A stretch of 64,000 nucleotides of DNA from Desulfitobacterium_A nosdiversum (GTDB lineage Bacteria > Bacillota > Desulfitobacteriia > Desulfitobacteriales > Desulfitobacteriaceae). Below the pieces are notes generated by a model, which worked only from the letters and a program-made list of their open reading frames with translations, searched no databases and was not told where the DNA came from. Location of the stretch: assembly GCF_049860565.1 (NCBI RefSeq), contig NZ_CP172056.1, positions 2,604,001 through 2,668,000 of the forward strand, written 5' to 3'. Shown here piece by piece: positions 1-8,384 of the stretch. The translations under genes were made by a program, and so were the position numbers. Numbering within the stretch: the first letter of the stretch is position 1; the number at the start of each line of letters is the position of its first letter.

Positions 1-1142
1 CCGGGTTGGATTACTCCGGCTATCCCCTTGCTCTTCTTTGGCTGAAAACCTTCCCTGAAGGTGTCCCTAGAATGCATGCTCTAATTGCCTTTGAAATGGA
101 GCTTGGGTTATTCGCGTTTATTCTCGGCGCAAGCGGCTTAGCGAAAAGGTTTGTAAATATTGTGCCTGATGCTCTGAAATCAGGGATATTGTTAGGAGCC
201 GGTGTCGCAGCGGTTAAACTGGTATTTGATCCGGGATTGAAATTTGATACTGCTCCTTACACCATTACCATTGCTATAGGTCTTGCCTTCTACATTTTAT
301 TCTCCAATCATTTTAAAGCCCTAAAAGTTAAGCATAAGGTCCTTAAATATATTTCGGACTTAGGCTTAGTTCCTCCGCTTGTACTGGCTATTTTCATTGC
401 GCCGCTTGTTGGCGAATTGCCTTGGCCTAAAATCCAATGGGGAATTACCATCCCGCAATTTTACACCCTGTTTACGCAATGGACTCCTTTTTCCTCAAGG
501 ATCGGCTGGCCTGCCTTAAGTGTCTTTCTTGGAGCCCTGCCTTTGGTAGCCGCCGTTTATATCGTTCTGTTCGGCGAATTGATTCAGGCGGATGCCTTGA
601 TTGATGAAGCCAGGGAATTTAGAAACGGCGATGAGAACATTCATTTCGATGCGAACCGCAACAATATGATCGTCGGTATTCGTAATATTTCCATGTCTAT
701 GATTGGACCGGATATCACAATGTGCGGGCCGTTATGGGCAGCAATGCAGGTAGTAACCTGTGAACGCTATAAGCAAGGTCCTGAAGCTATGGACAGCTTA
801 TATGGCGGAGTAGCTTCCTTCCGTATGGGAACATTTACAGGTTATTTCTTGACACCGATTGTCACCCTGGTTAAGCCTATTTTACCGATTGCTTTTTCAC
901 TGACGATGCTGGTTCAAGGCTATGTGGCCGTAAGGGTAGGCATACTCAAGGCCCGCACCTTTAACGATTTAGGAATTGCAGGGATTGTCGCCGCTGTATT
1001 GATTTCACGCGGTGCAGCGTACGCCTTAGGCGTAGGAGTAGTTCTCTGCCTCCTTATCTTCGGCAAGGAATTCTTCCGCAACTGGTCAAGCTATGATAAA
1101 CAAAATGACCCGGTATTTAACAGCAAGATTGGTGTAGAATAA
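1..1142 (+). CDS. Polytopic membrane permease, 5'-truncated
   Basis: The reading frame is open from the first base of the window, so the true start lies upstream and only the C-terminal ~379 residues are visible. The protein is very hydrophobic, with about ten predicted membrane-spanning stretches separated by short loops. A polar loop around residues 195-220 is followed by a Gly/Pro-containing segment ending in a TMCGPLW motif, which recalls NCS2/SulP-type anion or nucleobase permeases. It lies 118 bp upstream of the 4-hydroxybutyryl-CoA dehydratase gene on the same strand, so it may import a substrate for that pathway; this is inference. The substrate cannot be read from the sequence. Confidence 0.7.
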   Translation, partial: GLDYSGYPLALLWLKTFPEGVPRMHALIAFEMELGLFAFILGASGLAKRFVNIVPDALKSGILLGAGVAAVKLVFDPGLKFDTAPYTITIAIGLAFYILFSNHFKALKVKHKVLKYISDLGLVPPLVLAIFIAPLVGELPWPKIQWGITIPQFYTLFTQWTPFSSRIGWPALSVFLGALPLVAAVYIVLFGELIQADALIDEAREFRNGDENIHFDANRNNMIVGIRNISMSMIGPDITMCGPLWAAMQVVTCERYKQGPEAMDSLYGGVASFRMGTFTGYFLTPIVTLVKPILPIAFSLTMLVQGYVAVRVGILKARTFNDLGIAGIVAAVLISRGAAYALGVGVVLCLLIFGKEFFRNWSSYDKQNDPVFNSKIGVE

Positions 1143-1260
1143 GCGGGCTAAAGTAAGTACTTGATAAAACTTGCCGTGAGATAAGTGCTTAAGATCATAA
1201 AAAGATTATTGTTGTTCAAATAAAAAATAGAATATGTTACAAAATTAGGGGGAATTTTTG

Positions 1261-2709
1261 ATGAAAACTGCTGCAGAATATGAAGAAAGCCTACGCAAAC
1301 TGAATTTGAAAGTTTACCTTCAAGGTGAACTGGTGGATAACCCTGTTGATCACCCAATCATTCGTCCGTCCATGAATTCGGTCAAAGCAACCTATGCATT
1401 AGCCGAAGATCCGCAATATGAGGAATTAATGACAGCAACCTCTCATTTAACAGGAAAGAAAGTCAATCGTTTCTGCCATCTGCATCAAAGCACAGACGAT
1501 CTTGTTAAAAAAGTAAAAATGCAGCGTCTCTTAGGGCAAAAGACTGCAGCATGTTTCCAACGCTGTGTCGGTATGGATGCAATCAACGCTGTAGACAGTG
1601 CTACTTTTGAAATGGATCAAAAACTAGGTACAACCTACCATGAGAGATTCACCAAGTTCTTGCTCAAAATGCAAGAAGAAGACTGGACCGTTGACGGAGC
1701 GATGACCGATCCTAAAGGGGATCGCGGACTAGCTCCCAGCAAACAAGCTGATCCCGATCTTTTTGTCCATGTTGTTGAGAAAAGGGAAGACGGAATTGTC
1801 ATCAGCGGTGCGAAGGCGCATCAAACCGGGGCGATTAACTCCCACTGGATTCTCGTCATGCCGACAATTGCGATGGGCAAAGACGATGCCGATTATGCCG
1901 TATCCTTCTGTGCACCGGCTGATGCTGAAGGAATCTTCTATATCTACGGCCGTCAGTCCTGCGATACTCGTAAATTGGAAGGTGGAACCTTTGATGCCGG
2001 AAATACTCAATATGGCGGTCATGAAGCCTTAATGGTTTTTGATAATGTCTTTATCCCCTGGGAAAATGTCTTCATGTGCGGAGAATATGAGTTCAGCGGA
2101 ACGTTGGTCGAACGCTTTGCGGGATATCATCGTCAAAGCTATGGCGGCTGTAAGGTTGGCGTAGGTGATGTCTTGATCGGAGCAACTGCACTTGCCGCGG
2201 ATTATAACGGAGCAGCGAAAGCAACGCATATTAAGGACAAGCTGATTGAAATGATTCATTTGAATGAAACCCTGTATGCCTGCGGTATTGCTTGCTCGGC
2301 TGAAGGTCATAAAACAGCTTCCGGAACCTATCTTATCAACCTGCTCTTAGCCAATGTCTGCAAACAAAACGTGACCCGTTTCCCCTATGAAATTGCACGC
2401 TTAGCTGAAGATATTGCCGGCGGATTAATGGTTACGATGCCTTCGGAAAAAGATTTGCGCCATCCGGAAATCGGCGAGGTTGTCAAAAAATATTTCCGCG
2501 GTGTAGCCTCAGTTCCAACAGAAGATCGTATGCGTATCCTGCGGTTAATTGAAAATATTACTTTGGGTACAGCTGCCGTCGGCTACCGGACGGAATCCAT
2601 GCATGGCGCAGGTTCACCACAGGCTCAGCGTATCATGATCTCACGCCAAGGCAATCTTGAGCAGAAGAAAGAACTGGCAAAAGCGATTGCTCTAATTCCC
2701 TCAAAATAA
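1261..2709 (+). CDS. abfD: 4-hydroxybutyryl-CoA dehydratase / vinylacetyl-CoA delta-isomerase
   Basis: Catalyses the radical dehydration of 4-hydroxybutyryl-CoA to crotonyl-CoA in 4-hydroxybutyrate/GABA/succinate fermentation; a cytosolic flavin and [4Fe-4S] enzyme. At 482 residues it matches the family length. The cluster ligands are visible with the family spacing: Cys98 and Cys102 (CFQRC), and His290 plus Cys297 (HRQSYGGC). The ATG at 1261 is preferred over the in-frame TTG at 1258 because a strong AGGGGG ribosome-binding site sits about 8 nt upstream of it. It is the first gene of an operon with a NifU-like scaffold, a Cys-rich protein and a CoA-transferase. Identity is very secure. Confidence 0.95.
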   Translation: MKTAAEYEESLRKLNLKVYLQGELVDNPVDHPIIRPSMNSVKATYALAEDPQYEELMTATSHLTGKKVNRFCHLHQSTDDLVKKVKMQRLLGQKTAACFQRCVGMDAINAVDSATFEMDQKLGTTYHERFTKFLLKMQEEDWTVDGAMTDPKGDRGLAPSKQADPDLFVHVVEKREDGIVISGAKAHQTGAINSHWILVMPTIAMGKDDADYAVSFCAPADAEGIFYIYGRQSCDTRKLEGGTFDAGNTQYGGHEALMVFDNVFIPWENVFMCGEYEFSGTLVERFAGYHRQSYGGCKVGVGDVLIGATALAADYNGAAKATHIKDKLIEMIHLNETLYACGIACSAEGHKTASGTYLINLLLANVCKQNVTRFPYEIARLAEDIAGGLMVTMPSEKDLRHPEIGEVVKKYFRGVASVPTEDRMRILRLIENITLGTAAVGYRTESMHGAGSPQAQRIMISRQGNLEQKKELAKAIALIPSK

Positions 2710-2741
2710 GATAAAATCATTGGATTTTACGGAGGATTAGC

Positions 2742-3026
2742 ATGGAAGTCATTCAAAAAATTATTGAACAAAAAATTCGTCCGGCGCTGAATGCTCACCA
2801 TGGCGACCTTGAATTAATCCAAGTGACAGAGGACGGCTATTTAAAGGTAAGACTAACCGGGGCATGTTCTTCATGCCCCGGTTCCCAGCAAACTCTGAAG
2901 GAGTTTGTTGAAGCCTTAATTATGGCAGAATGTCCGGAAATTAAAGGCGTCATTCCTGAATACGGAGTGAGCGATGAACTCATAGCAGAAGCACTGAAAC
3001 GTTTACGGCGGCAGAAAATATGCTAG
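2742..3026 (+). CDS. NifU C-terminal-domain Fe-S scaffold protein
   Basis: A 94-residue protein consisting of a single NifU C-terminal (Nfu) domain, with the cluster-binding CSSC motif at Cys42/Cys45 followed by PGS. Nfu proteins carry [4Fe-4S] clusters to target apoenzymes. It starts 32 bp after abfD behind a clean GGAGG site, and the next gene overlaps its end by 7 bp. The inference is that it is dedicated to maturing the oxygen-sensitive cluster of AbfD. General Nfu proteins are often longer or encoded elsewhere, so its place inside the abf operon is noteworthy. Confidence 0.9.
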   Translation: MEVIQKIIEQKIRPALNAHHGDLELIQVTEDGYLKVRLTGACSSCPGSQQTLKEFVEALIMAECPEIKGVIPEYGVSDELIAEALKRLRRQKIC

Positions 3027-3316
3027 ACAAGGTCAGTATAAATTTCTGCGGCGGCTGCAATCCTTGGATCAATCGATCGGAAATTGCAGAAGAGGTTACG
3101 AAGATGCTTCATGCAAGAGATATCCAGGTTGTTTTTAATCATTTGGATGCTGATTTGGTGATTTATCTCAGCGGCTGTTCCTCAAATTGCGCCCAAAAGT
3201 ACAGCAAAGGAAATGTTCCCTGTATCGCTGTAGCCGGTACAGCGGTGGATGCCCTGGCGCTAGATGCAAACCAAATTGTCCTTGAATTAGGAATAAGAGT
3301 GAGGAATTATTTATGA
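3020..3316 (+). CDS. Small cysteine-rich protein of the abf operon
   Basis: 98 residues with a CGGCNPWINR motif (Cys10, Cys13) and a second cluster SGCSSNC (Cys53, Cys57), plus Cys68. The pattern suggests metal or Fe-S binding, but I do not recognise a named family. It overlaps the NifU-like gene by 7 bp and the CoA-transferase gene by an ATGA, so translation is probably coupled across all three. The middle of the protein alternates strand and helix in a thioredoxin- or ferredoxin-like manner. An electron-transfer or cluster-insertion role next to AbfD is inference only. Confidence 0.8.
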   Translation: MLDKVSINFCGGCNPWINRSEIAEEVTKMLHARDIQVVFNHLDADLVIYLSGCSSNCAQKYSKGNVPCIAVAGTAVDALALDANQIVLELGIRVRNYL

Positions 3317-4608
3317 ACGACTGGAGAACAAAATATCAGGAGAAGATTGTAAGTGCCGAACAAGCCGTCAAAGCTATAAAGTCGGGCGACAGAGTAGTCA
3401 TCGGGCATGCCTGCGGCGAACCGCCGGCCTTGGTTGAAGCCTTGGTCAACCGTGCACCGGAGCTTAATCATGTTGAAATTGTTCATATGGTCGCGATGGG
3501 TCCGGCAAAATATACGCAGCCTGAATTGGAAGAGAGTTTTCGTCATAATGGTCTGTTTATCGGTGCATCGACACGTAAAGCCCTTGAAGCGAAGCGAGCT
3601 GATTTTACACCCTGTTATTTCTCAGAAATACCGCGCTTATTTTATGAAAAAATTCTCCCTGTTGATGTTGCTCTGATCCAGGTCACACCGCCGGATGAAG
3701 AAGGATATTGCAGCCTTGGAATTTCTGTCGATTATACAAAAGCGGCGGCAGAGTGTGCTCACCTTGTTATCGCGCAGATGAACCGTTTTATGCCAAGAAC
3801 CGGCGGAGCGAAAATTCATTTGGATGAGCTTAACTTTATTGTTGAAAAAGATGAAGCGTTAATTGAACTTAAACCCCCGGTTATTGGGGAAATTGAAAAG
3901 GCGATCGGTGAAAATGTGGCAACATTGGTTCAGGATGGATGTACGCTTCAATTAGGGATCGGAGCTATTCCGGATGCTGTATTGCTCTTCTTAAAGGAAA
4001 AAAAAGATCTTGGAATTCACTCGGAGATGTTTTCCGACGGTGTGGTAGCTCTAGCTGAGGCCGGTGTGATTACGAACAAAAATAAGTCGGTTAATCCAGG
4101 GAAATTCATTGCGGCCTTCCTGATGGGAACTCGAAAATTATATGATTTCGTGGATAATAATCCTGATGTTGAACTGCATCCGGTGGATTATGTCAATGAT
4201 CCTTATGTCATCGGACAGCATGAAAAGATGGTTTCGATTAACTCAGCCCTGCAGGTCGATTTAATGGGGCAGGTCAACGCAGAAATGATTGGCTCCAGAC
4301 AATACAGCGGTGTCGGCGGACAGGTCGATTTTATTCGGGGAGCAAGCCGTTCAAAGCATGGAATTGCAATTATTGCATTGCCGTCAACGGCTTCAGGCGG
4401 CAAGGTATCACGGATTGCCTGTGAGCTTGACCGTGGAGCTGCAGTAACAACCTCACGCAATGACGTCCACTATGTTGTTACAGAATATGGGATTGTTAAT
4501 CTGCGGGGCAAGAGTCTTAGGGAGCGGGCCATTGCACTTATCGGCATTGCACACCCGGATTTTCGTGAAAGTCTAATGAATGATGCGAAAGAAAAAGGGA
4601 TTCTCTGA
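3313..4608 (+). CDS. abfT: 4-hydroxybutyrate CoA-transferase (acetyl-CoA hydrolase/transferase family)
   Basis: Transfers CoA from acetyl-CoA or butyryl-CoA to 4-hydroxybutyrate, supplying the substrate of AbfD; a class I CoA-transferase acting in the cytosol. The 431-residue length fits the family. The catalytic glutamate is visible as Glu238 in SEMFSDG, at the position known for the clostridial enzyme. The C-terminal half carries the usual GGQVDF and Gly-rich stretches. The start codon overlaps the stop of the preceding Cys-rich gene (ATGA). Pairing with abfD makes a 4-hydroxybutyrate role much more likely than general acetyl-CoA hydrolysis. Confidence 0.92.
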   Translation: MNDWRTKYQEKIVSAEQAVKAIKSGDRVVIGHACGEPPALVEALVNRAPELNHVEIVHMVAMGPAKYTQPELEESFRHNGLFIGASTRKALEAKRADFTPCYFSEIPRLFYEKILPVDVALIQVTPPDEEGYCSLGISVDYTKAAAECAHLVIAQMNRFMPRTGGAKIHLDELNFIVEKDEALIELKPPVIGEIEKAIGENVATLVQDGCTLQLGIGAIPDAVLLFLKEKKDLGIHSEMFSDGVVALAEAGVITNKNKSVNPGKFIAAFLMGTRKLYDFVDNNPDVELHPVDYVNDPYVIGQHEKMVSINSALQVDLMGQVNAEMIGSRQYSGVGGQVDFIRGASRSKHGIAIIALPSTASGGKVSRIACELDRGAAVTTSRNDVHYVVTEYGIVNLRGKSLRERAIALIGIAHPDFRESLMNDAKEKGIL

Positions 4609-4627
4609 TTCAAACAGGCAGAAAGAG

Positions 4628-4668
4628 CACCACAAGTGAACAGCTTTAGTTGGACTGTCCTTGTGGTG
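4628..4668 (+). terminator. Stem-loop after the abf operon
   Basis: A 9-bp inverted repeat (CACCACAAG / CTTGTGGTG) with inner ACAG/CTGT pairing lies 20 bp after the CoA-transferase stop. There is no U-tract, so it may stabilise the 3' end of the mRNA or act as a weak terminator before the next gene. Confidence 0.5.
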
Positions 4669-4696
4669 ATTTAGTGAGAGGAAGGGTTTGCTCAAC

Positions 4697-5266
4697 ATGC
4701 TTGGTTTAAAGATGAGACCTTATAAACACGCAGTAAAGCATACGCGGAGGTCCTTTCGGCGTGCCTTGAAAAAAGCGGTGAATGACAGCCAAAAGAAGCT
4801 CTGGATCATGGCCGGCATTGCAGCTGAAGAATTCGTTTTAACCTTGCTTCAACATTATCCGAAGTTTAATTTGAAGATCTTTCAGGATCGAACTTTAAGC
4901 AAGGATGTGGAAGCGAATAAACTTCTTTTGGTTTGGCATGCCTATTTATCTACGCTTGTCGTTTCCGTCAGTATGGATAAGATGACTCTATTGCAAAGCA
5001 CCGTAATGACAGAACAAAACTTTTTACAAAGCTGGTGCTGGGTATTTGAATATACGCAGGAAGATATGAAACTGTTTGACGAGGCCCTGCTGCCAGCCTT
5101 TCGTCACAAGGGGCATGTCGGTCTTGTCCAAAAACTAGGCCAAATGATTGTGGAAAATCTATATCAGGATAAACATGAGCTGACTCAAGAAGAAATGACG
5201 ATCCTCGAAGAGATTGTTTTAAAGGATGTATCAGGCATAATTCAATACCTTCGGCAAGCCTCTTAA
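4697..5266 (+). CDS. Hypothetical helical cytosolic protein
   Basis: 189 residues, mostly alpha-helical, with a basic N-terminus (several Lys/Arg in the first 35 residues), no signal peptide and no membrane segment. I do not recognise the family. The ATG at 4697 is preferred over the TTG at 4688 because the GAGAGGAAGGG ribosome-binding stretch (4676-4686) is well spaced only from the ATG. It follows the abf operon on the same strand after a hairpin and precedes the probable selenoprotein gene by 47 bp. Confidence 0.7.
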   Translation: MLGLKMRPYKHAVKHTRRSFRRALKKAVNDSQKKLWIMAGIAAEEFVLTLLQHYPKFNLKIFQDRTLSKDVEANKLLLVWHAYLSTLVVSVSMDKMTLLQSTVMTEQNFLQSWCWVFEYTQEDMKLFDEALLPAFRHKGHVGLVQKLGQMIVENLYQDKHELTQEEMTILEEIVLKDVSGIIQYLRQAS

Positions 5267-5313
5267 TAAGTATGAGTTTAAGGGAATTCAAAATAAATTT
5301 CTTGGGAGGCTTT

Positions 5314-5649
5314 ATGTTTATTTTGGATAAGGATGCAGAACAATATATCCAATTAAAATCGGGAGCTGCGGTTATTGAACTGGAGCTTCAGCCCTCTGCA
5401 GGGGGATGAGCTTGCTCAGCTGACAGCGTAACAGGTAGTTACGCACCAAGAATCTATTTAGGGGAGCCTCGTGCTGAGGAACGTTTCAAATATAATGTTT
5501 TTCAGATTGAAACCATTAAAATTTATTATTCTCCAAGGCTCAGGATTAAGGAAGGCTGTATAGGAATTCGAATAAGCTTGAAAAAAATGCTTTTCGCAAA
5601 ATGGCTGGAGATCGATGGAGCTATGGGTATTGTTGATAAGGCGAAATAG
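5314..5649 (+). CDS. Probable selenoprotein, HesB-like / CC-Se motif family (Sec32 at in-frame TGA)
   Basis: The frame opens with ATG behind GGGAGG, runs 31 codons, meets TGA at 5407-5409, and then continues without interruption for 79 more codons to TAG. The part after the TGA has normal coding character and the Pro/Ile-Tyr-Leu-Gly and Gly-Cys-Ile-Gly-Ile-Arg-Ile segments expected of small HesB-like proteins, so the TGA is best read as selenocysteine in GG-U-ACS. A perfect 7-bp hairpin follows 16 nt after the TGA, as in a bacterial SECIS element. The full product would be 111 residues. Ordinary gene calling would split or miss it. Function is unknown; a redox or metal-handling role is inferred from the family. 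The alternative is a nonsense-mutated pseudogene, which the hairpin makes less likely. Confidence 0.75.
5407..5444 (+). promoter_or_regulatory. UGA codon plus bacterial SECIS-like hairpin
   Basis: The in-frame TGA at 5407-5409 is followed by GCGTAAC (5426-5432), a five-base loop AGGTA (5433-5437) and GTTACGC (5438-5444), a perfect 7-bp stem. The loop lies 23 nt after the TGA and carries the guanines and U typical of SelB-binding bacterial SECIS apical loops. CTTG (5411-5414) can pair with CAAG (5447-5450) to form a lower stem. Confidence 0.7.
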
Positions 5650-5667
5650 AATAAATCGAGTAAGTTT

Positions 5668-5695
5668 AAAGCAGTCGGGAACCGGCTGCTTTTTT
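5668..5695 (+). terminator. Rho-independent terminator
   Basis: AGCAG-TCGG / CCGG-CTGCT stem with a GAA loop followed by a run of six T, 20 bp after the selenoprotein stop. It separates this gene from adhE. Its arms are nearly identical to the terminator at 9353-9380. Confidence 0.9.
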
Positions 5696-5735
5696 AGTAC
5701 TCTGTACTTTGAAAGAACGCATAAATACCCAAAGT

Positions 5736-5765
5736 CTAATCCAAAATAGGTTGAAGATGGATTAG
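5736..5765 (+). promoter_or_regulatory. Inverted repeat upstream of adhE
   Basis: CTAATCCA (5736-5743) and TGGATTAG (5758-5765) form an 8-bp dyad with a 14-nt spacer, about 35 bp before the adhE start. It could be an operator or leader hairpin. It does not match the Rex consensus that commonly controls adhE. Confidence 0.35.
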
Positions 5766-5797
5766 TTTATACGTTTGAAATACGAGGGGGAAATCAA

Positions 5798-8383
5798 ATG
5801 GCCCATGATTTAGAAATATCGCCTGAACTTAAAAGTACGGTGGACAACCTTATCAAGAATGCTCAAAAGGCTTTAGAACAATACATGGAAATGACTCAGG
5901 AACAGATAGATCAAATCGTCAAGAAAATGTCCTTGGCTGGTTTGGAAAATCAACTGTATCTTGCTAAATTAGCAGTTGAGGAAACAAAACGCGGTGTCGT
6001 CGAGGATAAAGTCATTAAAAATATTTTTGCTACGGAATACATCTATCACAGCATTAAGTACGAAAAAACAGTAGGGATTGTGGAAGAAAACGATTACGAA
6101 GGGTATGCCGAGGTAGCCGAACCGGTCGGGATCATCGCCGGAGTGACACCGATGACAAACCCGACCTCAACAACCTTGTTTAAGGCCATTATTGCAGCCA
6201 AAACACGAAATCCGATTATCTTTGCCTTTCATCCTTCCTCACAGAGGTGCAGCGTTGAATCGGCCCGCATCCTGCGGGATGCCGCTATCAGCATGGGAGC
6301 TCCGGAGTACTGCATCCAATGGATTCCCGAGCCCTCGCTTGAGGCCACGCGGGAGTTAATGAATCACAAGGGGATTTCACTGATCTTGGCTACGGGCGGC
6401 TCAGGTCTTGTCCGCGCCGCCTATTCCGCCGGCAAGCCTGCTTTGGGCGTCGGTCCGGGCAATGTTCCCTGTTATATTGAGAAAAGCGCCAATATTAAGC
6501 GGGCGGTTACCGATCTTATCATGTCCAAAACCTTTGACAACGGAATGATCTGTGCTTCCGAGCAGGGCGTGATTATTGATCAAGAGATTGCCGGCGAAGT
6601 AATCGGCTATATGAAGGAGCTGAAATGCTATTTTCTGTCCGGTGAAGAGATTGAAAAGCTGGAGAAAGTTGCAGTCAATCCGGAATCGGGCGGGATCAGC
6701 CCTGAAGTCGTGGGCAGATCTGCTTATGACATTGCCCTTAAGGCTGACCTTAAGGTTCCTGAGGATACGAAGATACTCGTTGCCGAGCTGGAGGGAGTCG
6801 GGGAGCAATATCCGCTTTCCCGTGAAAAACTCAGCCCGATTTTAGCCTTATACCGGGTTAATGATTACAGGGAGGGAATTGCCCGGGCAGATCAGATGGT
6901 CCGTTTTGGCGGCCTTGGCCACTCTGCCTGTATTCATTCTGAAAATGAAGAGGTTATTGAGGAATTTGCTAAAATCATTAAGACAGGCCGGCTTATCGTC
7001 AATTCGCCCTCGACTCATGGAGCGATCGGCGACCTGTATAACACGAACATTCCTTCACTGACACTGGGCTGCGGCTCCTTTGGACGAAATTCCACCACCT
7101 CGAATGTGACCGCGGTGAATCTTCTCAATAAAAAACGGATTGCCAAACGCAAGGAGAACATGCAGTGGTTTAAGGTCCCTGACCGAATTTACTTTGAATA
7201 CGGCGCCATTCAATATTTAGCCAAAATGCCGAATATAAGCCGTGCCTTCATTGTTACAGACAAAATGATGCTGGAATCCGGTTATGTCGATAGAATTCTT
7301 TACTTCCTGCGCAAACGGGAAAAGTACGTTCACAGTGAAATCTTCGCCGAAGTTGAACCTGATCCATCCTTGGATACGGTTACGCGGGGCCTTGCTGCGC
7401 TGAAAGCTTTCCAGCCGGATGTGATTATCGCTTTAGGCGGCGGCTCTCCGATTGATGCGGCAAAAGCGATGTGGATGTTTTATGAGTTCCCGGAAATTGA
7501 CTTCGAAGCGCTGACCTATAAGTTCATGGATATCCGCAAGCGGATCTACAAAATGCCGAAGCTCGGTCAAAAAGCGAAGCTGGTTGCTATCCCGACGACC
7601 TCGGGCACAGGTTCGGAAGTAACCTCGTTTACGGTTATCACGGACCGCGAGCGCGGAATTAAGTATCCCATCGCTGATTACGAGCTGACACCGGATGTAG
7701 CGATTATTGACCCGGAATTTACGCTGAGCGTGCCTAAATCAGTGACCGCGGATACCGGAATCGATGTTTTAACCCACGCTCTGGAGGCTTATGTATCGAT
7801 TATGGCCTCGGATTACACGGATGGGCTGGCTTTGAAAGCGATCCAGCTCGTCTTTAGATATCTTCCGCGAGCTTATCATAAGGGTGGGGACAAAGAAGCG
7901 CGGGCTAAAATGCACAATGCTTCCTGCATCGCCGGTATGGCCTTTACGAATGCCTTTTTAGGAATCAATCACAGCCTGGCCCATAAGTTAGGCGGTGAGT
8001 TTCATATCCCGCATGGTCGGGCGAACGGGATCATGCTGCCGCATATCATTAAGTTTAACAGCGAGGTTCCTCGAAAAATTGCAGCCTTCCCTAATTATGA
8101 GCATTTCAAGGCTCATGAGAAATATGCGGATATTGCGCTGGCGCTCGGTTTGACGCATAGGTCGGTTGAGGAAGGTGTCGATAAACTCATTGATGCGATT
8201 AAGGGGCTTCTTCATGAGCTGAACCTGCCGCTTTCTTTATCCGCAGCGGGTGTGGACAAGCAAATCTTTGAATCAAAAGTAAAGGATTTAGCGGAAAAGG
8301 CCTTCCAGGATCAGACCACAACGGCGAATCCGAGAATGCCGCTGATCTCTGAGCTGGAGGAACTGTGCAGAAGGGCTTATTAA
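5798..8383 (+). CDS. adhE: Bifunctional acetaldehyde-CoA/alcohol dehydrogenase
   Basis: 861 residues with the two-domain AdhE layout. Residues ~1-440 are a CoA-acylating aldehyde dehydrogenase with catalytic Cys252 in MICASEQ; residues ~455-861 are an iron-dependent alcohol dehydrogenase with GGGSPID, TTSGTGSE and the His-rich metal site around HSLAHKLGG and HGRANG. It reduces acetyl-CoA (or butyryl-CoA) to alcohol with two NADH, a fermentative electron sink. A GAGGGGG ribosome-binding site precedes the ATG. It sits near the abf operon, whose crotonyl-CoA product leads to butyryl-CoA, so butanol or ethanol formation is plausible. Confidence 0.96.
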   Translation: MAHDLEISPELKSTVDNLIKNAQKALEQYMEMTQEQIDQIVKKMSLAGLENQLYLAKLAVEETKRGVVEDKVIKNIFATEYIYHSIKYEKTVGIVEENDYEGYAEVAEPVGIIAGVTPMTNPTSTTLFKAIIAAKTRNPIIFAFHPSSQRCSVESARILRDAAISMGAPEYCIQWIPEPSLEATRELMNHKGISLILATGGSGLVRAAYSAGKPALGVGPGNVPCYIEKSANIKRAVTDLIMSKTFDNGMICASEQGVIIDQEIAGEVIGYMKELKCYFLSGEEIEKLEKVAVNPESGGISPEVVGRSAYDIALKADLKVPEDTKILVAELEGVGEQYPLSREKLSPILALYRVNDYREGIARADQMVRFGGLGHSACIHSENEEVIEEFAKIIKTGRLIVNSPSTHGAIGDLYNTNIPSLTLGCGSFGRNSTTSNVTAVNLLNKKRIAKRKENMQWFKVPDRIYFEYGAIQYLAKMPNISRAFIVTDKMMLESGYVDRILYFLRKREKYVHSEIFAEVEPDPSLDTVTRGLAALKAFQPDVIIALGGGSPIDAAKAMWMFYEFPEIDFEALTYKFMDIRKRIYKMPKLGQKAKLVAIPTTSGTGSEVTSFTVITDRERGIKYPIADYELTPDVAIIDPEFTLSVPKSVTADTGIDVLTHALEAYVSIMASDYTDGLALKAIQLVFRYLPRAYHKGGDKEARAKMHNASCIAGMAFTNAFLGINHSLAHKLGGEFHIPHGRANGIMLPHIIKFNSEVPRKIAAFPNYEHFKAHEKYADIALALGLTHRSVEEGVDKLIDAIKGLLHELNLPLSLSAAGVDKQIFESKVKDLAEKAFQDQTTTANPRMPLISELEELCRRAY

Positions 8384-8384
8384 G

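Noticed and set aside
5314..5406. A 31-residue stand-alone peptide ending at TGA 5407
   Set aside because: Coding character continues in the same frame to 5649 and a SECIS-like hairpin follows the TGA.
5736..5765. Rex-binding site before adhE
   Set aside because: The dyad CTAATCCA/TGGATTAG does not match the TTGTGA-type Rex operator.
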